DNA of 64,000 bases from an uncultured Ruthenibacterium sp. (GTDB lineage: Bacteria; Bacillota; Clostridia; Oscillospirales; Ruminococcaceae): NCBI GenBank assembly GCA_910587145.1, contig CAJUMH010000005.1, positions 24,232 through 88,231 on the forward strand, given 5' to 3'. Shown here in pieces: positions 51,161-61,563 of the stretch. Positions within the stretch are counted from its first letter, which is position 1. The number at the start of each line of letters is the position of its first letter. Position numbers and translations under genes: made by a program. The notes below the pieces were generated by a model, which was not told where the DNA came from, did not search any database, and saw only the letters and a list, made by a program, of their open reading frames with translations.

Positions 51161-52336
51161 TCAGTGATGGAACAGCCGAATGCCGTTGAACGCCATGACG
51201 ATATTGTGCTTATCGCACGTCTCGATCACCTGCGCATCGCGGATGGAGCCGCCCGGCTCGACGATGGCCGTCACGCCCGAGCGGCGCGCGCGCTCGATGT
51301 TGTCGCCGAAGGGGAAAAAGGCGTCGCTGCCAAGGCACACGCCCGTTACCTTGTCCAGCCACGCGCGTTTTTCCTCGCGCGTAAGCGGCTCGGGCCGCTC
51401 TGTAAACGTCTCGGCCCACACATCTTCGCCGATCACATCCTCGTATTCGTCCGAGATGTATACGTCGATGGCGTTGTCGCGGTTCGGGCGCGAGACATCC
51501 TCGCGGAACGGCAGGCCCAGCACCTTGGGATGGTGGCGCAGCTGCCAGATATCCGCCTTGCTGCCCGCAAGGCGTGTGCAGTGGATGCGGCTCTGCTGCC
51601 CCGCGCCCACGCCGATGAGCTGCCCGTCCTGCGCGTAGCACACAGAATTCGACTGCGTATATTTCAGCGCGATGAGGCACAGGATCAGGTCGCGCTTTTG
51701 CTCCGGGGTAAGGGTCTTATTCTTTGTGACGATGTTGGAGAACGTCTCCTCGCCAAACGTCAGCTCGTTGCGCCCCTGCTCGAACGTAACGCCGAATACG
51801 TCTTTTTGTTCCACGGGCGCGGGCTTGTACGCGGGATCGACGGCCACGATATTGTAGCCGCCCCTGCGCTTTGTCTTCAGGATGGCGAGCGCCGCCTCGG
51901 AGTAGCCCGGCGCGATGATGCCGTCCGACACCTCGTGCTGGATGAGCTTTGCGGTGGCCTCGTCGCATTCCTCCGAAAGCGCGATCCAATCGCCGAAGCT
52001 GGACATTCTGTCCGCGCCGCGCGCGCGGGCATAGGCGCACGCCAGCGGAGAAAGCCGCAGCCCCTCTTCCACAAAATACATTTTGCGCAGCGTATCGTCC
52101 AGCGCAAGGCCCAGCGCCGCGCCGGCGGGGCTTACGTGCTTGAACGAGGCAGCCGCGGGCAGCCCCGTGGCCGCGCGCAGCTCTTTTACCAGCTGCCACG
52201 CGTTCAGCGCGTCTAAAAAGTTGATATAGCCGGGCTTGCCGTTCAGCACCGTTACGGGCAGCTCGCCCTGCTTTGCAAAAATGCGCGCGGGCTTCTGGTT
52301 CGGGTTGCAGCCGTATTTCAGTTCCAGTTCCTGCAT
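51161..52336 (-). CDS. Stand-alone AICAR transformylase (PurH N10-formyl-transferase only)
   Basis: A 391-residue protein beginning MQELELKYGCNPNQKPARIF, the family start of the free-standing clostridial AICAR formyltransferase. It continues NGKPGYINFLDALNAWQLVK, then AAASFKHVSPAGAALGL (catalytic Lys-His pair), SNSVCYAQDGQLIGVGAGQQ and FFPFGDNIERARRSG. It does the second-last step, AICAR + 10-formyl-THF to FAICAR. The IMP cyclohydrolase half of bifunctional PurH is absent and supplied by the gene upstream. ATG at 52336 is 8 nt from GGGAG; an ATG one codon earlier is possible. Confidence 0.9.
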   Translation of the reverse strand: MQELELKYGCNPNQKPARIFAKQGELPVTVLNGKPGYINFLDALNAWQLVKELRAATGLPAAASFKHVSPAGAALGLALDDTLRKMYFVEEGLRLSPLACAYARARGADRMSSFGDWIALSEECDEATAKLIQHEVSDGIIAPGYSEAALAILKTKRRGGYNIVAVDPAYKPAPVEQKDVFGVTFEQGRNELTFGEETFSNIVTKNKTLTPEQKRDLILCLIALKYTQSNSVCYAQDGQLIGVGAGQQSRIHCTRLAGSKADIWQLRHHPKVLGLPFREDVSRPNRDNAIDVYISDEYEDVIGEDVWAETFTERPEPLTREEKRAWLDKVTGVCLGSDAFFPFGDNIERARRSGVTAIVEPGGSIRDAQVIETCDKHNIVMAFNGIRLFHH

Positions 52337-52394
52337 CATACACACTCCCAATGCTTCAAAATTTCTGGTTTTCGGGCGGTTCCACGCGCGGGGC

Positions 52395-53114
52395 TTATGC
52401 TTTTTTGTATTTGTTCAAAATACGGTCCTCGGTTTTGCCGCTGGCAAGCTCGATATAGCGCACAAACAGCGAAACCTTGTTTTCCTCGTTCAGGCTGTTC
52501 CACACCGTCTCGGAAAAGGCATCAATACCGCCCGTAAGGCGCACGCGCACCGGCTCGCCCGAAAAGCTGGGAATGGGGCTGCCGTCGCACCGATAGGTAT
52601 GAATGAAGCGCCCCTCCCCCGCCACGGGCTGGCTGTATTCAAAGAAAAAGCGCTCCACGGAATCGGGGTTGCCGCCGTCGGATCTGAGGATCGAAAGGCG
52701 GTACTTCATTGCGCCGTTTTTCACCTTCACCATGCCGGAAATGCGCGGCGTAAAATTCGGCGCGTCCGGCTCGAACGTGCGCGAGCGCAGCGCCCCCGCA
52801 AAGCCGTTGCCCGCCGCCAGATAGTTGCAGATGGTATCCGTCTGGTCGCCGTTTGTCACAACGGTGGTGTTGCCCACCACGCGCACGGGCGCATAAATGA
52901 TCAGCGAGGGATCCTCCAATTTGGCCGGATCGGCCGCCTCGGTGATGAGGCCGTCGTGGTGCGCCGTAAACACGCGGTTGCGGCTATTGGCGCTGCGCCC
53001 CATGATGAAATAGGCGATCACGGCGTGTTTGCCGTTCTCCGAGCGGCCCAGCACGATGCCGCGTCCCGGATAGCTGTTTACGGCCAGCTCCGCCGCAAGG
53101 CTTAAATGCTCCAT
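52395..53114 (-). CDS. PurO-type IMP cyclohydrolase
   Basis: A 239-residue protein of the IMP cyclohydrolase (PurO-like) family, known first from archaea and common in some Clostridia: NSYPGRGIVLGRSENGKHAV, YFIMGRSANSRNRVF, and IIYAPVRVVGNTTVVTNGDQ. It closes FAICAR to IMP, the last step. It lies between purN and the AICAR transformylase gene, which complements it. Family recognition rests on the N-terminal motifs and context. Confidence 0.85.
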   Translation of the reverse strand: MEHLSLAAELAVNSYPGRGIVLGRSENGKHAVIAYFIMGRSANSRNRVFTAHHDGLITEAADPAKLEDPSLIIYAPVRVVGNTTVVTNGDQTDTICNYLAAGNGFAGALRSRTFEPDAPNFTPRISGMVKVKNGAMKYRLSILRSDGGNPDSVERFFFEYSQPVAGEGRFIHTYRCDGSPIPSFSGEPVRVRLTGGIDAFSETVWNSLNEENKVSLFVRYIELASGKTEDRILNKYKKA

Positions 53115-53256
53115 GTTCTGCTCCTTTTTCTGTTCCTGCGTTGCTGTTTTCGGCGTTGCCGCTTTTCCTTCGTTCTTGTGCTTTGTTCCGATTTTTTGCC
53201 GCGGTGCGGCTCCGGCATTCTGCTGCGGCCGCGCTTTTACGGCGCGGCTTCGCCGT

Positions 53257-53871
53257 TCAGGCCTCGCTTTCGCCGCCGCGGTCCAGTTCTGCCGTCAATG
53301 CGTCCAGCGCCTGCGGCAGCAGCTGCCATTCCGCCTGTTCCATCACGCGCTTTTGCAGCGTTTCGGGCGTGTCGTCCGGCAGCACTTCCACGGCCTTTTG
53401 CAGCAAAATGCGCCCGCCGTCCGGGATCTCGTTTACCAGATGTACTGTCGCGCCCGTTACCTTTACGCCTCGTTTCAGCGCCGCCTCGTGCACACGCAGG
53501 CCGTAATACCCCGCGCCGCAAAAGCTGGGGATAAGGCTGGGGTGCACGTTTAAAATGCGGTTCGGATACGCCTCGATTACCGCCCCGCCCAGAATGGAGA
53601 GAAAGCCCGCCAGCACCACCACGTCGATTCGACAGGCGCGCAGCGTTTCGAGCAGCGCGGCATCAAACGCCTCGGGCGCGGCGTAGCTTCTGCGGCAAAC
53701 CACCGCGCCCGGCACGCCCGCTTTGGCCGCGCGCTCCAGCGCATACACGCCGGGCTTAGAGGCCAGCACCAGCGCGATCTTTGCGTGCGCAAGGCCGCCC
53801 GCCGCCTTTGCGTCCAAAATGGCCTGCAGGTTCGTACCGCCGCCGGAGACGAGCACCGCAACGTTCAGCAT
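53257..53871 (-). CDS. purN: Phosphoribosylglycinamide formyltransferase
   Basis: A 204-residue folate-dependent GAR transformylase, step 3: GAR + 10-formyl-THF to FGAR. Signatures: VAVLVSGGGTNLQAIL, NVHPSLIPSFCGAGYYGLRV (Asn/His catalytic region with the H-P-S-L-I-P-x-F motif) and VKVTGATVHLVNEIPDGG (Asp catalytic). The start overlaps the purM stop by 7 nt. The same frame continues upstream through purM but the ATG at 53871 gives the proper N-terminus. Confidence 0.96.
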   Translation of the reverse strand: MLNVAVLVSGGGTNLQAILDAKAAGGLAHAKIALVLASKPGVYALERAAKAGVPGAVVCRRSYAAPEAFDAALLETLRACRIDVVVLAGFLSILGGAVIEAYPNRILNVHPSLIPSFCGAGYYGLRVHEAALKRGVKVTGATVHLVNEIPDGGRILLQKAVEVLPDDTPETLQKRVMEQAEWQLLPQALDALTAELDRGGESEA

Positions 53872-54902
53872 AGCGTCACGCCCTTTTCCTCGCCTGCGGC
53901 GATCTCGCCCATCACATAGGCTTCCTCGCCCGCCGCGCGCAGAATGCGCAGCGCCTCGTCCGCCTGTTCGCCCGGCACCACGGCCGCCATGCCCACGCCC
54001 ATGTTGAACGTATTGAACATATCGTGCTCCGAAATATTGCCCGTCTTTTGCAGCAGCGGGAAGATGGGCGGGGTGCGCAGGGCGCTTTTTTCGATCTTTG
54101 CAGCGCAGCCATCGGCCAGCGCGCGGGGGATGTTTTCGTAAAAGCCGCCGCCCGTAATGTGGCTGAGCGCGCGCACATCGATTTTTTCCAGCATCGCCAG
54201 AACAGGCTTTACATAGATGCGCGTGGGCGTGAGCAGCGTTTCGCCGAGCGTGCCGGACAATTCGTCGCAGTGCCGGTGAAGGTTTGCGGCATCCACATTG
54301 AAAATTTTGCGAACGAGCGAAAACCCGTTGGAATGCACGCCGCTTGAGGGCAGCGCCAGAATCGCGTCGCCGGGGCGCATTTTGGTGTTGTCGATGATCC
54401 TGCTCTTTTCCACAACGCCCACGGTAAAGCCCGCAAGGTCGTATTCGTTCTCGGGGTAAAAGCCCGGCATCTCGGCCGTCTCGCCGCCCACGAGCGCCGC
54501 CCCGGCCTGCACACAGCCCTCGGCCACACCCGCCACAATGGCGGCGATCTTCTCCGGCACGTTTTTGCCGCAGGCAATGTAATCCAGAAAGATCAGCGGC
54601 TTTGCGCCGCAGGTAATCACATCGTTCACGCACATGGCCACACAGTCGATACCCACGGTATCGTGCTTGTCCATTAAAAAGGCGATCTTCAGCTTGGTGC
54701 CCACGCCGTCCGTGCCCGAAACCAGCACCGGATGCGCAAGGCCCGTCAGATCCAGCTCGAACAAACCGCCAAAGCCGCCGAGGCCGCCGATGGCGCCCGG
54801 TGTCATTGTGCGGGCCACATGCTGCTTCATCAGTTCCACCGCGGCATAGCCCGCCGTAATATCCACACCCGCCGCCTTGTAGCTTTCGGAAAAGCTCTTC
54901 AT
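53865..54902 (-). CDS. purM: Phosphoribosylformylglycinamidine cyclo-ligase
   Basis: A 345-residue AIR synthetase, step 5: FGAM + ATP to AIR. Signature regions: LVSGTDGVGTKLKIAFLMDK, MCVNDVITCGAKPLIFLDYI, LVGGETAEMPGFYPENEYDL, LPSSGVHSNGFSLVRKI. Start 54902 follows AAAGGAG by 7 nt. It overlaps purN and follows purF by about 120 nt. Confidence 0.96.
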   Translation of the reverse strand: MKSFSESYKAAGVDITAGYAAVELMKQHVARTMTPGAIGGLGGFGGLFELDLTGLAHPVLVSGTDGVGTKLKIAFLMDKHDTVGIDCVAMCVNDVITCGAKPLIFLDYIACGKNVPEKIAAIVAGVAEGCVQAGAALVGGETAEMPGFYPENEYDLAGFTVGVVEKSRIIDNTKMRPGDAILALPSSGVHSNGFSLVRKIFNVDAANLHRHCDELSGTLGETLLTPTRIYVKPVLAMLEKIDVRALSHITGGGFYENIPRALADGCAAKIEKSALRTPPIFPLLQKTGNISEHDMFNTFNMGVGMAAVVPGEQADEALRILRAAGEEAYVMGEIAAGEEKGVTLC

Positions 54903-55023
54903 GGTGCCACTCCTTTTGTAAAGTTTATCTGTTTGTATTGGCCATGCGCCGCGCATTTTCCGCGCAGGCCGCGGCAAAACGGGCAAAGGCCCCGCCCGCC
55001 GCGCACGCAAAAATACGCCGCCG

Positions 55024-57185
<2,162 letters not shown>

Positions 57186-57406
57186 ACCTGATATTCCTTT
57201 CTCTGTTCCGAACGGATCGGTCGTTTTGGCGGGTCGGATCGGTTTGATCGAGGCGGTGCGGACAGGGCGCCCGCATTGCAGCGTTCTTGCCAAAAGCGCG
57301 GCGGGCGCAGAAAGCAAAATGCCCGAAAGGCCGCGCGCCGGCGCCGGTTTTGGCAGAGCCGTTTTCCCGCGGCGCCGCCCGGTCATACCGGCAAAACCGC
57401 CTTTTC

Positions 57407-57913
57407 TTACAGCGCCGCGGCCTCGGCGCGGATGGCCGCGTCCTTTTCGGCGATGGTTTTCGCCATTGCCTCCCGGTCCGCGCGCAGCACGGCGGCCAGG
57501 CGCTCATCCGCGAGGGCCAGCATCTGCGCGGCCAGCACGGCGGCGTTCTTCGCGCCGTTCACCGCAACGGTGGCCACGGGGATGCCGCCGGGCATCTGCA
57601 CCGTGGAGAGCAGCGCGTCCAGCCCGTCGGCCGCGCCGCCCTTTATGGGCACGCCGATGACGGGCAGCGTGGTGTTTGCGGCCAGCGCGCCCGCCAGATG
57701 CGCGGCCATGCCCGCTGCGGCGATCAGTACGCCAAAGCCGTTTTCCGCCGCGCCGCGCGCGAACGCGGCGGCTGCCTCCGGCATGCGGTGGGCGCTCATC
57801 ACGCGCACCTCAAACGGGATCTCCCAGCGTTTCAGCTGGACGGCGGCGGCCTTCAATACCGGCCAGTCGCTGTCCGAGCCCATGATAATGGCGGCCTTTT
57901 TTTCTGTCTGCAT
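57407..57913 (-). CDS. purE: N5-carboxyaminoimidazole ribonucleotide mutase (PurE)
   Basis: A 168-residue PurE (CAIR formation), with the family motifs IIMGSDSDWPVLKAAAV, VRVMSAHRMPEAAAAF and AAAGMAAHLAGALAANTTLP. Class I PurE uses N5-CAIR made by PurK; no purK gene is in the window, so it may lie elsewhere or be dispensable at high CO2. The start at 57913 follows AGAAGG by 5 nt. It opens the purE-to-purL gene group. Confidence 0.93.
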   Translation of the reverse strand: MQTEKKAAIIMGSDSDWPVLKAAAVQLKRWEIPFEVRVMSAHRMPEAAAAFARGAAENGFGVLIAAAGMAAHLAGALAANTTLPVIGVPIKGGAADGLDALLSTVQMPGGIPVATVAVNGAKNAAVLAAQMLALADERLAAVLRADREAMAKTIAEKDAAIRAEAAAL

Positions 57914-57939
57914 AAATGCCTTCTTTCCTGTGTTTCCTT

Positions 57940-57981
57940 CCGAATATTTTTTGCGAACGTTTCTTTTGCAAACCGAACATT
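57940..57981. promoter_or_regulatory. Cluster of PurBox-like motifs before purE
   Basis: Three CGAA-core motifs on the plus strand: CCGAAT at 57940-57945, GCGAAC at 57953-57958, and CCGAAC in AAACCGAACATT (57970-57981). The last comes close to the Bacillus PurBox consensus AWWWCCGAACWWT. The two outer boxes lie in a 20-bp direct repeat (GAAC-x-TTTCTTTTGCAAA at 57955 and 57975). They lie within 70 nt upstream of purE, as expected for PurR control. Minus-strand TTTGCA and AATATT hexamers nearby may form a promoter. Confidence 0.45.
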
Positions 57982-57994
57982 TCTTTTGCAAAAT

Positions 57995-58027
57995 AAAAAA
58001 GAGCCGTGATGCAGCTGCACCATGGCC
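57995..58027 (-). terminator. Rho-independent terminator in the purE leader
   Basis: Minus-strand hairpin with a CATGGTGCA/TGCATCACGG-type stem (58002-58027) followed by TTTTTT (57995-58000), about 85 nt upstream of purE. It would end the structured RNA at 58028-58178 or act as an attenuator for purE. Confidence 0.65.
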
Positions 58028-58180
58028 TTTTAGCATGTTTGGGCGCGCAGAGGGTACACGTTCCCGCTTTGGCAGATAGGGTTCAAGAGGGACACACCGC
58101 CGCCGTTGCGGCGGCGCAGCGGCCACGTGCCCGGACACTGTCTGTATTTTTGCCGGATCCCGCGCATTCCGTTGCCCCCT
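57995..58180 (-). ncRNA. Structured RNA upstream of purE: 6S-like RNA or purine leader
   Basis: Read on the minus strand, this about 180-nt stretch folds by eye into one long rod. GGGC, GCGC and GGG pair with CCC, GCGC and GCCC; CAGACAG pairs with CTATCTG; GGGCAC pairs with GTGTCCC; and the end is a perfect CGCCGCCG-CAA-CGGCGGCG hairpin. A large internal bubble lies between the closing and apical stems, and a terminator follows. The layout resembles 6S RNA, which in some bacteria lies next to purine genes, but no conserved sequence motif of 6S or of a known riboswitch was recognised. It holds no gene. Confidence 0.4.
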
Positions 58181-58495
58181 TCATCTATCAAAAGATATTT
58201 TCTATTTTAGTATGCCCGGGCCAAAAAATCAATCCGTTTCGGCGGGCAAAGCAAATTTTCAGGAATTCGCCCGAAACCGGCCGCGTTTTTTGTACTTTTT
58301 CGGTTAAAATATTCCTCCCGCCGCCGCACAGGCGCGGCGGGCCCGCAGCGGTTTTGATGTTCCCCTTTGCCGGGGCCTTGTCGGAAAAACCGCAAGCTCC
58401 GGCGGGCCGCGCCGGCCCGCCCTGCGGGGCTGTCCGGCAAATTCTGTGCGGCCCGGCAAATTCGGCAGGGCATCGCAAATTCTGCGGGGCGTCCC
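58181..58495. other. GC-rich gap upstream of the leader RNA
   Basis: About 315 bases between the leader RNA of the purE side and the purB promoter. It has short AT-rich stretches near 58190-58210 that could host the leader promoter, and several short direct repeats (GGCAAATTC, CAAATTCTG at 58434-58484). No gene seen. Confidence 0.5.
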
Positions 58496-58524
58496 TTGTC
58501 CTGCAGAAAAAAGTATGGTATCAT
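58496..58524 (+). promoter_or_regulatory. Promoter upstream of purB
   Basis: TTGTCC (58496-58501) and TATCAT (58519-58524) with a 17-bp spacer, 128 nt before purB on its strand. Confidence 0.65.
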
Positions 58525-58652
58525 AAATGCACGGGCCCGGCCGCGCGGCGCGCGGCTTGCGGCGTTCTCAAAAAACTCTGCAAAAATCGCCGGGCGCGCC
58601 CCGGCGTCGGAGCAAAACAGAGCTTTTCAAAACATCAAGACGGAGGCTTTTT

Positions 58653-60086
58653 ATGGCGCACGATTCGTATCTATCGCCGTTTTCCACCCGGTATGCATCC
58701 AAAGAGATGCAGTATATTTTTTCCGAGGACAATAAATTCAAAACCTGGCGCAGGCTGTGGGTGGCGCTGGCCAAAGCCGAGCAAAAGCAGGGCCTTGCCA
58801 TCACCGACGCGCAGATCGCCGAGCTGGAGGCGCATCAAAACGACATCAACTACGAGGTGGCCGTCGCCCGCGAGAAGGAGTGCCGGCACGATGTGATGAG
58901 CCATGTGTACGCCTATGGCGTGCAGTGTCCGCAGGCAAAGGGCATTATCCATCTGGGCGCCACCAGCTGCTACGTGGGCGACAACACCGATATTCTGATT
59001 ATGCGCGAGGCGCTGCAAGCCGTGCGCCGCAAGCTGCTGAGCGTGATGGCGCTGCTGGCGGATTTTGCCGAAAAGTACAAGGCGCTGCCTGCCTTGGCCT
59101 ACACGCATTTACAGCCCGCGCAGCTTACCACCGTCGGCAAGCGCGCGACGCTGTGGCTGCACGAGCTGTATCTGGATCTTCAGGAGGTGGAAACACGCCT
59201 TTCCGGCCTTGCGCTGCTGGGCAGCAAGGGCACCACGGGCACGCAGGCCAGCTTTGTGGAGCTGTTTGACGGCGACGGCGCGAAGATCAAGGCCCTGGAG
59301 GCCGATATCGCGGCGGAGCTGGGCTTTGCGCGCGTGGTGCCCGTATCGGGGCAGACGTATTCGCGCAAGGTGGATTACAACGTTTTAAGCGCGCTTTCCG
59401 GCATTGCGCAGAGCGCGATGAAATTCGGCAACGACATGCGCCTTCTTGCCAGCTTTAAAGAGATGGAGGAGCCGTTCGAGAAAAACCAGATCGGCTCTTC
59501 GGCCATGCCCTACAAGCGCAACCCCATGCGCTGCGAGCGCATCTGCGCGCTGGCGCGCTATGTGATAATCGACGTGCTGAACCCGGCGTTCACCGCCGGC
59601 ACGCAGTGGTTCGAGCGCACGCTGGACGATTCGGCCAACAAACGCATCGCCGTGGCCGAGGGCTTTTTGGCCGTGGACGCCATTTTGAACATCATGCTCA
59701 GCGTGTGCGACGGGCTTGTGGTGTATCCCAAGGTGATCCGCAGCCGCATAATGGCCGAGCTGCCGTTCATGGCAAGCGAAAACATTATGATGAGCGCCGT
59801 AAAAAAAGGCGGCGACCGGCAGGAGCTGCACGAAAAACTGCGCGTCTATGCGCGGCAGGCGGCGGCCGTCGTGAAGGAGGAAGGCGGCCAAAACGATCTG
59901 ATCGGCCGCGTCTGCGCCGATCCGGCCTTTGGCCTGGACCGCGGCGAGATCGAAGCCATTTTAAAGCCCGAGATGTTCACCGGCCGCAGCGCCGCGCAGG
60001 TGGAAGAGTTCCTCGCCGAATACATCCGCCCGCTGCTGGAAGAAAACGCGGCCCAGCTGGGCGAAAAGGCCGAGCTTTCGGTTTGA
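58653..60086 (+). CDS. purB: Adenylosuccinate lyase
   Basis: A 477-residue lyase of the fumarase/aspartase superfamily, splitting SAICAR to AICAR + fumarate and adenylosuccinate to AMP + fumarate. Signature GSSAMPYKRNP at residues 281-291; other landmarks are HLGATSCYVGDNTD and PALAYTHLQPAQLTTVGKRA. The start at 58653 (MAHDSYLSPF) follows CGGAGG by 6 nt. It is the only purine gene here on the plus strand, with its own promoter, divergent from purE. Confidence 0.96.
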   Translation: MAHDSYLSPFSTRYASKEMQYIFSEDNKFKTWRRLWVALAKAEQKQGLAITDAQIAELEAHQNDINYEVAVAREKECRHDVMSHVYAYGVQCPQAKGIIHLGATSCYVGDNTDILIMREALQAVRRKLLSVMALLADFAEKYKALPALAYTHLQPAQLTTVGKRATLWLHELYLDLQEVETRLSGLALLGSKGTTGTQASFVELFDGDGAKIKALEADIAAELGFARVVPVSGQTYSRKVDYNVLSALSGIAQSAMKFGNDMRLLASFKEMEEPFEKNQIGSSAMPYKRNPMRCERICALARYVIIDVLNPAFTAGTQWFERTLDDSANKRIAVAEGFLAVDAILNIMLSVCDGLVVYPKVIRSRIMAELPFMASENIMMSAVKKGGDRQELHEKLRVYARQAAAVVKEEGGQNDLIGRVCADPAFGLDRGEIEAILKPEMFTGRSAAQVEEFLAEYIRPLLEENAAQLGEKAELSV

Positions 60087-60164
60087 AGGCCCGGCGGCCA
60101 AGGCGCACAGCCCAACGGCAAATTCCACGGTTTTCTTTGCCCCGCCGGAAAGCCGGCGCCAAAA

Positions 60165-61034
60165 TCAAATTGCGCGAAAGCCCTTGCCGATGGTCTCGCT
60201 GGAGTTGACGATGGTGATGAACGCGCCGGGATCCGCCTTGCGGATGTAATTGCGCAAGGCGACGGCCTCGCGCCGGTTCAGCACCGTGGTGATCACCTGC
60301 TCGCCGTGGCCGGAGAACGCGCCGTGCGCCTCGTATACCGTCGCGCCGCGGTGCAGGCGGTGTATGATGAATTCGTTGATCTCCTCCTGCTTCATCGAGA
60401 CGATGGTAACAAGCTTGCGCACATTGATGCCCTCGATCACGCCGTCTACCACAAACGCCTTCGCCAGCAGGCCCAGCACGCAATACATGCCCGTGCGCAC
60501 ACCGTACAGCCCGCCCGCGAACAGCGCAATGCAAAAATCCGATACCAGCAGCGCCTTGCCGATCTCCAGACTGGTGTGCTTCGAGAGGATCATGGCGAGG
60601 ATATCCGTGCCGCCGCTGGACGCGCCGATGTTAAAAATCAGCGCGCTGCCCGCCGCCGGCAGGATCACGGCATACACCAGCTCCAGCATCGTATCGTCGG
60701 TGAAGGGGCGTTCCATGGGCGCGATGCGCTCTAAGACCCACACATAAAACGAGAGCGCCACCGAGGAGTAGAGCGTTGCGCTGATCACCGCGCGCCCCAA
60801 AAATACAAGGCCCAGCAGGATGAGCAGCCCGTTGATGATGAACATGAACGTACCGACATCCATATGCGGCAGCAGCGTGGCCGCAATGATGGAAATGCCC
60901 GACGTGCCCCCCATTGCAAAATGGTTGGGCGATTTGAAAAAGTGAACGCCCGCCGCCAGCAGCACAAGGCCGAAGTTCAGCAGCAAAAACCAAAGGATAT
61001 GCGCGCGGGTAAAAATTTTTTTTGCAGTTTTCAT
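60165..61034 (-). CDS. YitT-family membrane protein
   Basis: A 289-residue YitT-type protein: about five membrane helices in the first 200 residues (MGGTSGISIIAATLLPHMDV, IGASSGGTDILAMILSKHT) and a C-terminal DUF2179-like soluble domain (GATVYEAHGAFSGHGEQVIT, ADPGAFITIVNSSETIGKGF). Function is not established. It is convergent with purB; no T-rich terminator is obvious between them. Confidence 0.9.
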   Translation of the reverse strand: MKTAKKIFTRAHILWFLLLNFGLVLLAAGVHFFKSPNHFAMGGTSGISIIAATLLPHMDVGTFMFIINGLLILLGLVFLGRAVISATLYSSVALSFYVWVLERIAPMERPFTDDTMLELVYAVILPAAGSALIFNIGASSGGTDILAMILSKHTSLEIGKALLVSDFCIALFAGGLYGVRTGMYCVLGLLAKAFVVDGVIEGINVRKLVTIVSMKQEEINEFIIHRLHRGATVYEAHGAFSGHGEQVITTVLNRREAVALRNYIRKADPGAFITIVNSSETIGKGFRAI

Positions 61035-61563
61035 CTTGGGCTTTCTCCCATCCTGTGTTATACTGTATGGCAGAGGCGTTTGCGGAGCTTTTTGATAAAG
61101 CCGCCTCTTTTAAAAATTCCGGGGCCCGGTTTCTTCATCGCCCAGCAAAAAGCGCAAAATTCGCCGTTCCCGCGCCATTATAGCACACCGCACCGGCCCG
61201 CACAAGCCGTCCGCCCGCGTTTTTGAAAATTTTTTTCACCCGCGTTCTTGAAGAATTTCTTTGCCCGCGTTTTTGAAAAATTTTTTCGCGCGCGTTTTTG
61301 AAATTTTCGCGTTTCGCGCGGTCTTTCGCGCGATGTAAAAAGGCGGGCCCCTGCCGTATCCGCTAAAAAGTGCCTTCCCGCTGCACCGCAGGCGCGGCGT
61401 TTGCGCGGGCCGCGCCAAAAAAATTGCCGGATCCCCCGCCCCGTGCGCTGTGTCCCCCGCGGCGTTTGCGCGGGCCGTGCCGGAAAGCTTTGGATCCGGC
61501 GCCGGCGAAAACTTTATGCGCCGTCTTCTATTTTTACTGTACAAAGGAATGATCTTTATTTCC
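61035..61563. other. Gap between the YitT and DEAD-box genes
   Basis: About 530 bases between divergent genes. It holds the 25-bp tandem repeat at 61214-61311, AT-rich sequence near 61050-61110 where a TTTTAAAAA-like stretch could serve a promoter, and otherwise GC-rich noise. No gene seen. Confidence 0.5.
61214..61311. repeat. 25-bp tandem repeat, four copies
   Basis: Consensus begins CCCGCGTTTTTGAAAAATTT; copies start at 61214, 61239, 61264 and 61289, the last shorter and diverged (CGCGCG start). Each unit carries a TTTTT-G-AAAAA-type inverted repeat. Located between divergent genes. Confidence 0.9.

Noticed and set aside
53872..54633. 458-residue PurN with a long N-terminal extension
   Set aside because: The upstream part is an out-of-frame shadow of purM; the ATG at 53871 gives a standard PurN.
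57914..58180. T-box, ZTP, guanine, THF or ykkC/PRPP riboswitch before purE
   Set aside because: The conserved sequence motifs of these classes could not be found; only a general long-hairpin layout is supported.
61549..61563. ATG at 61549 as the helicase start
   Set aside because: AAAGGA directly touches this ATG, leaving no spacing; the ATG at 61564 gives the normal family N-terminus, although its spacing is long, so this stays uncertain.
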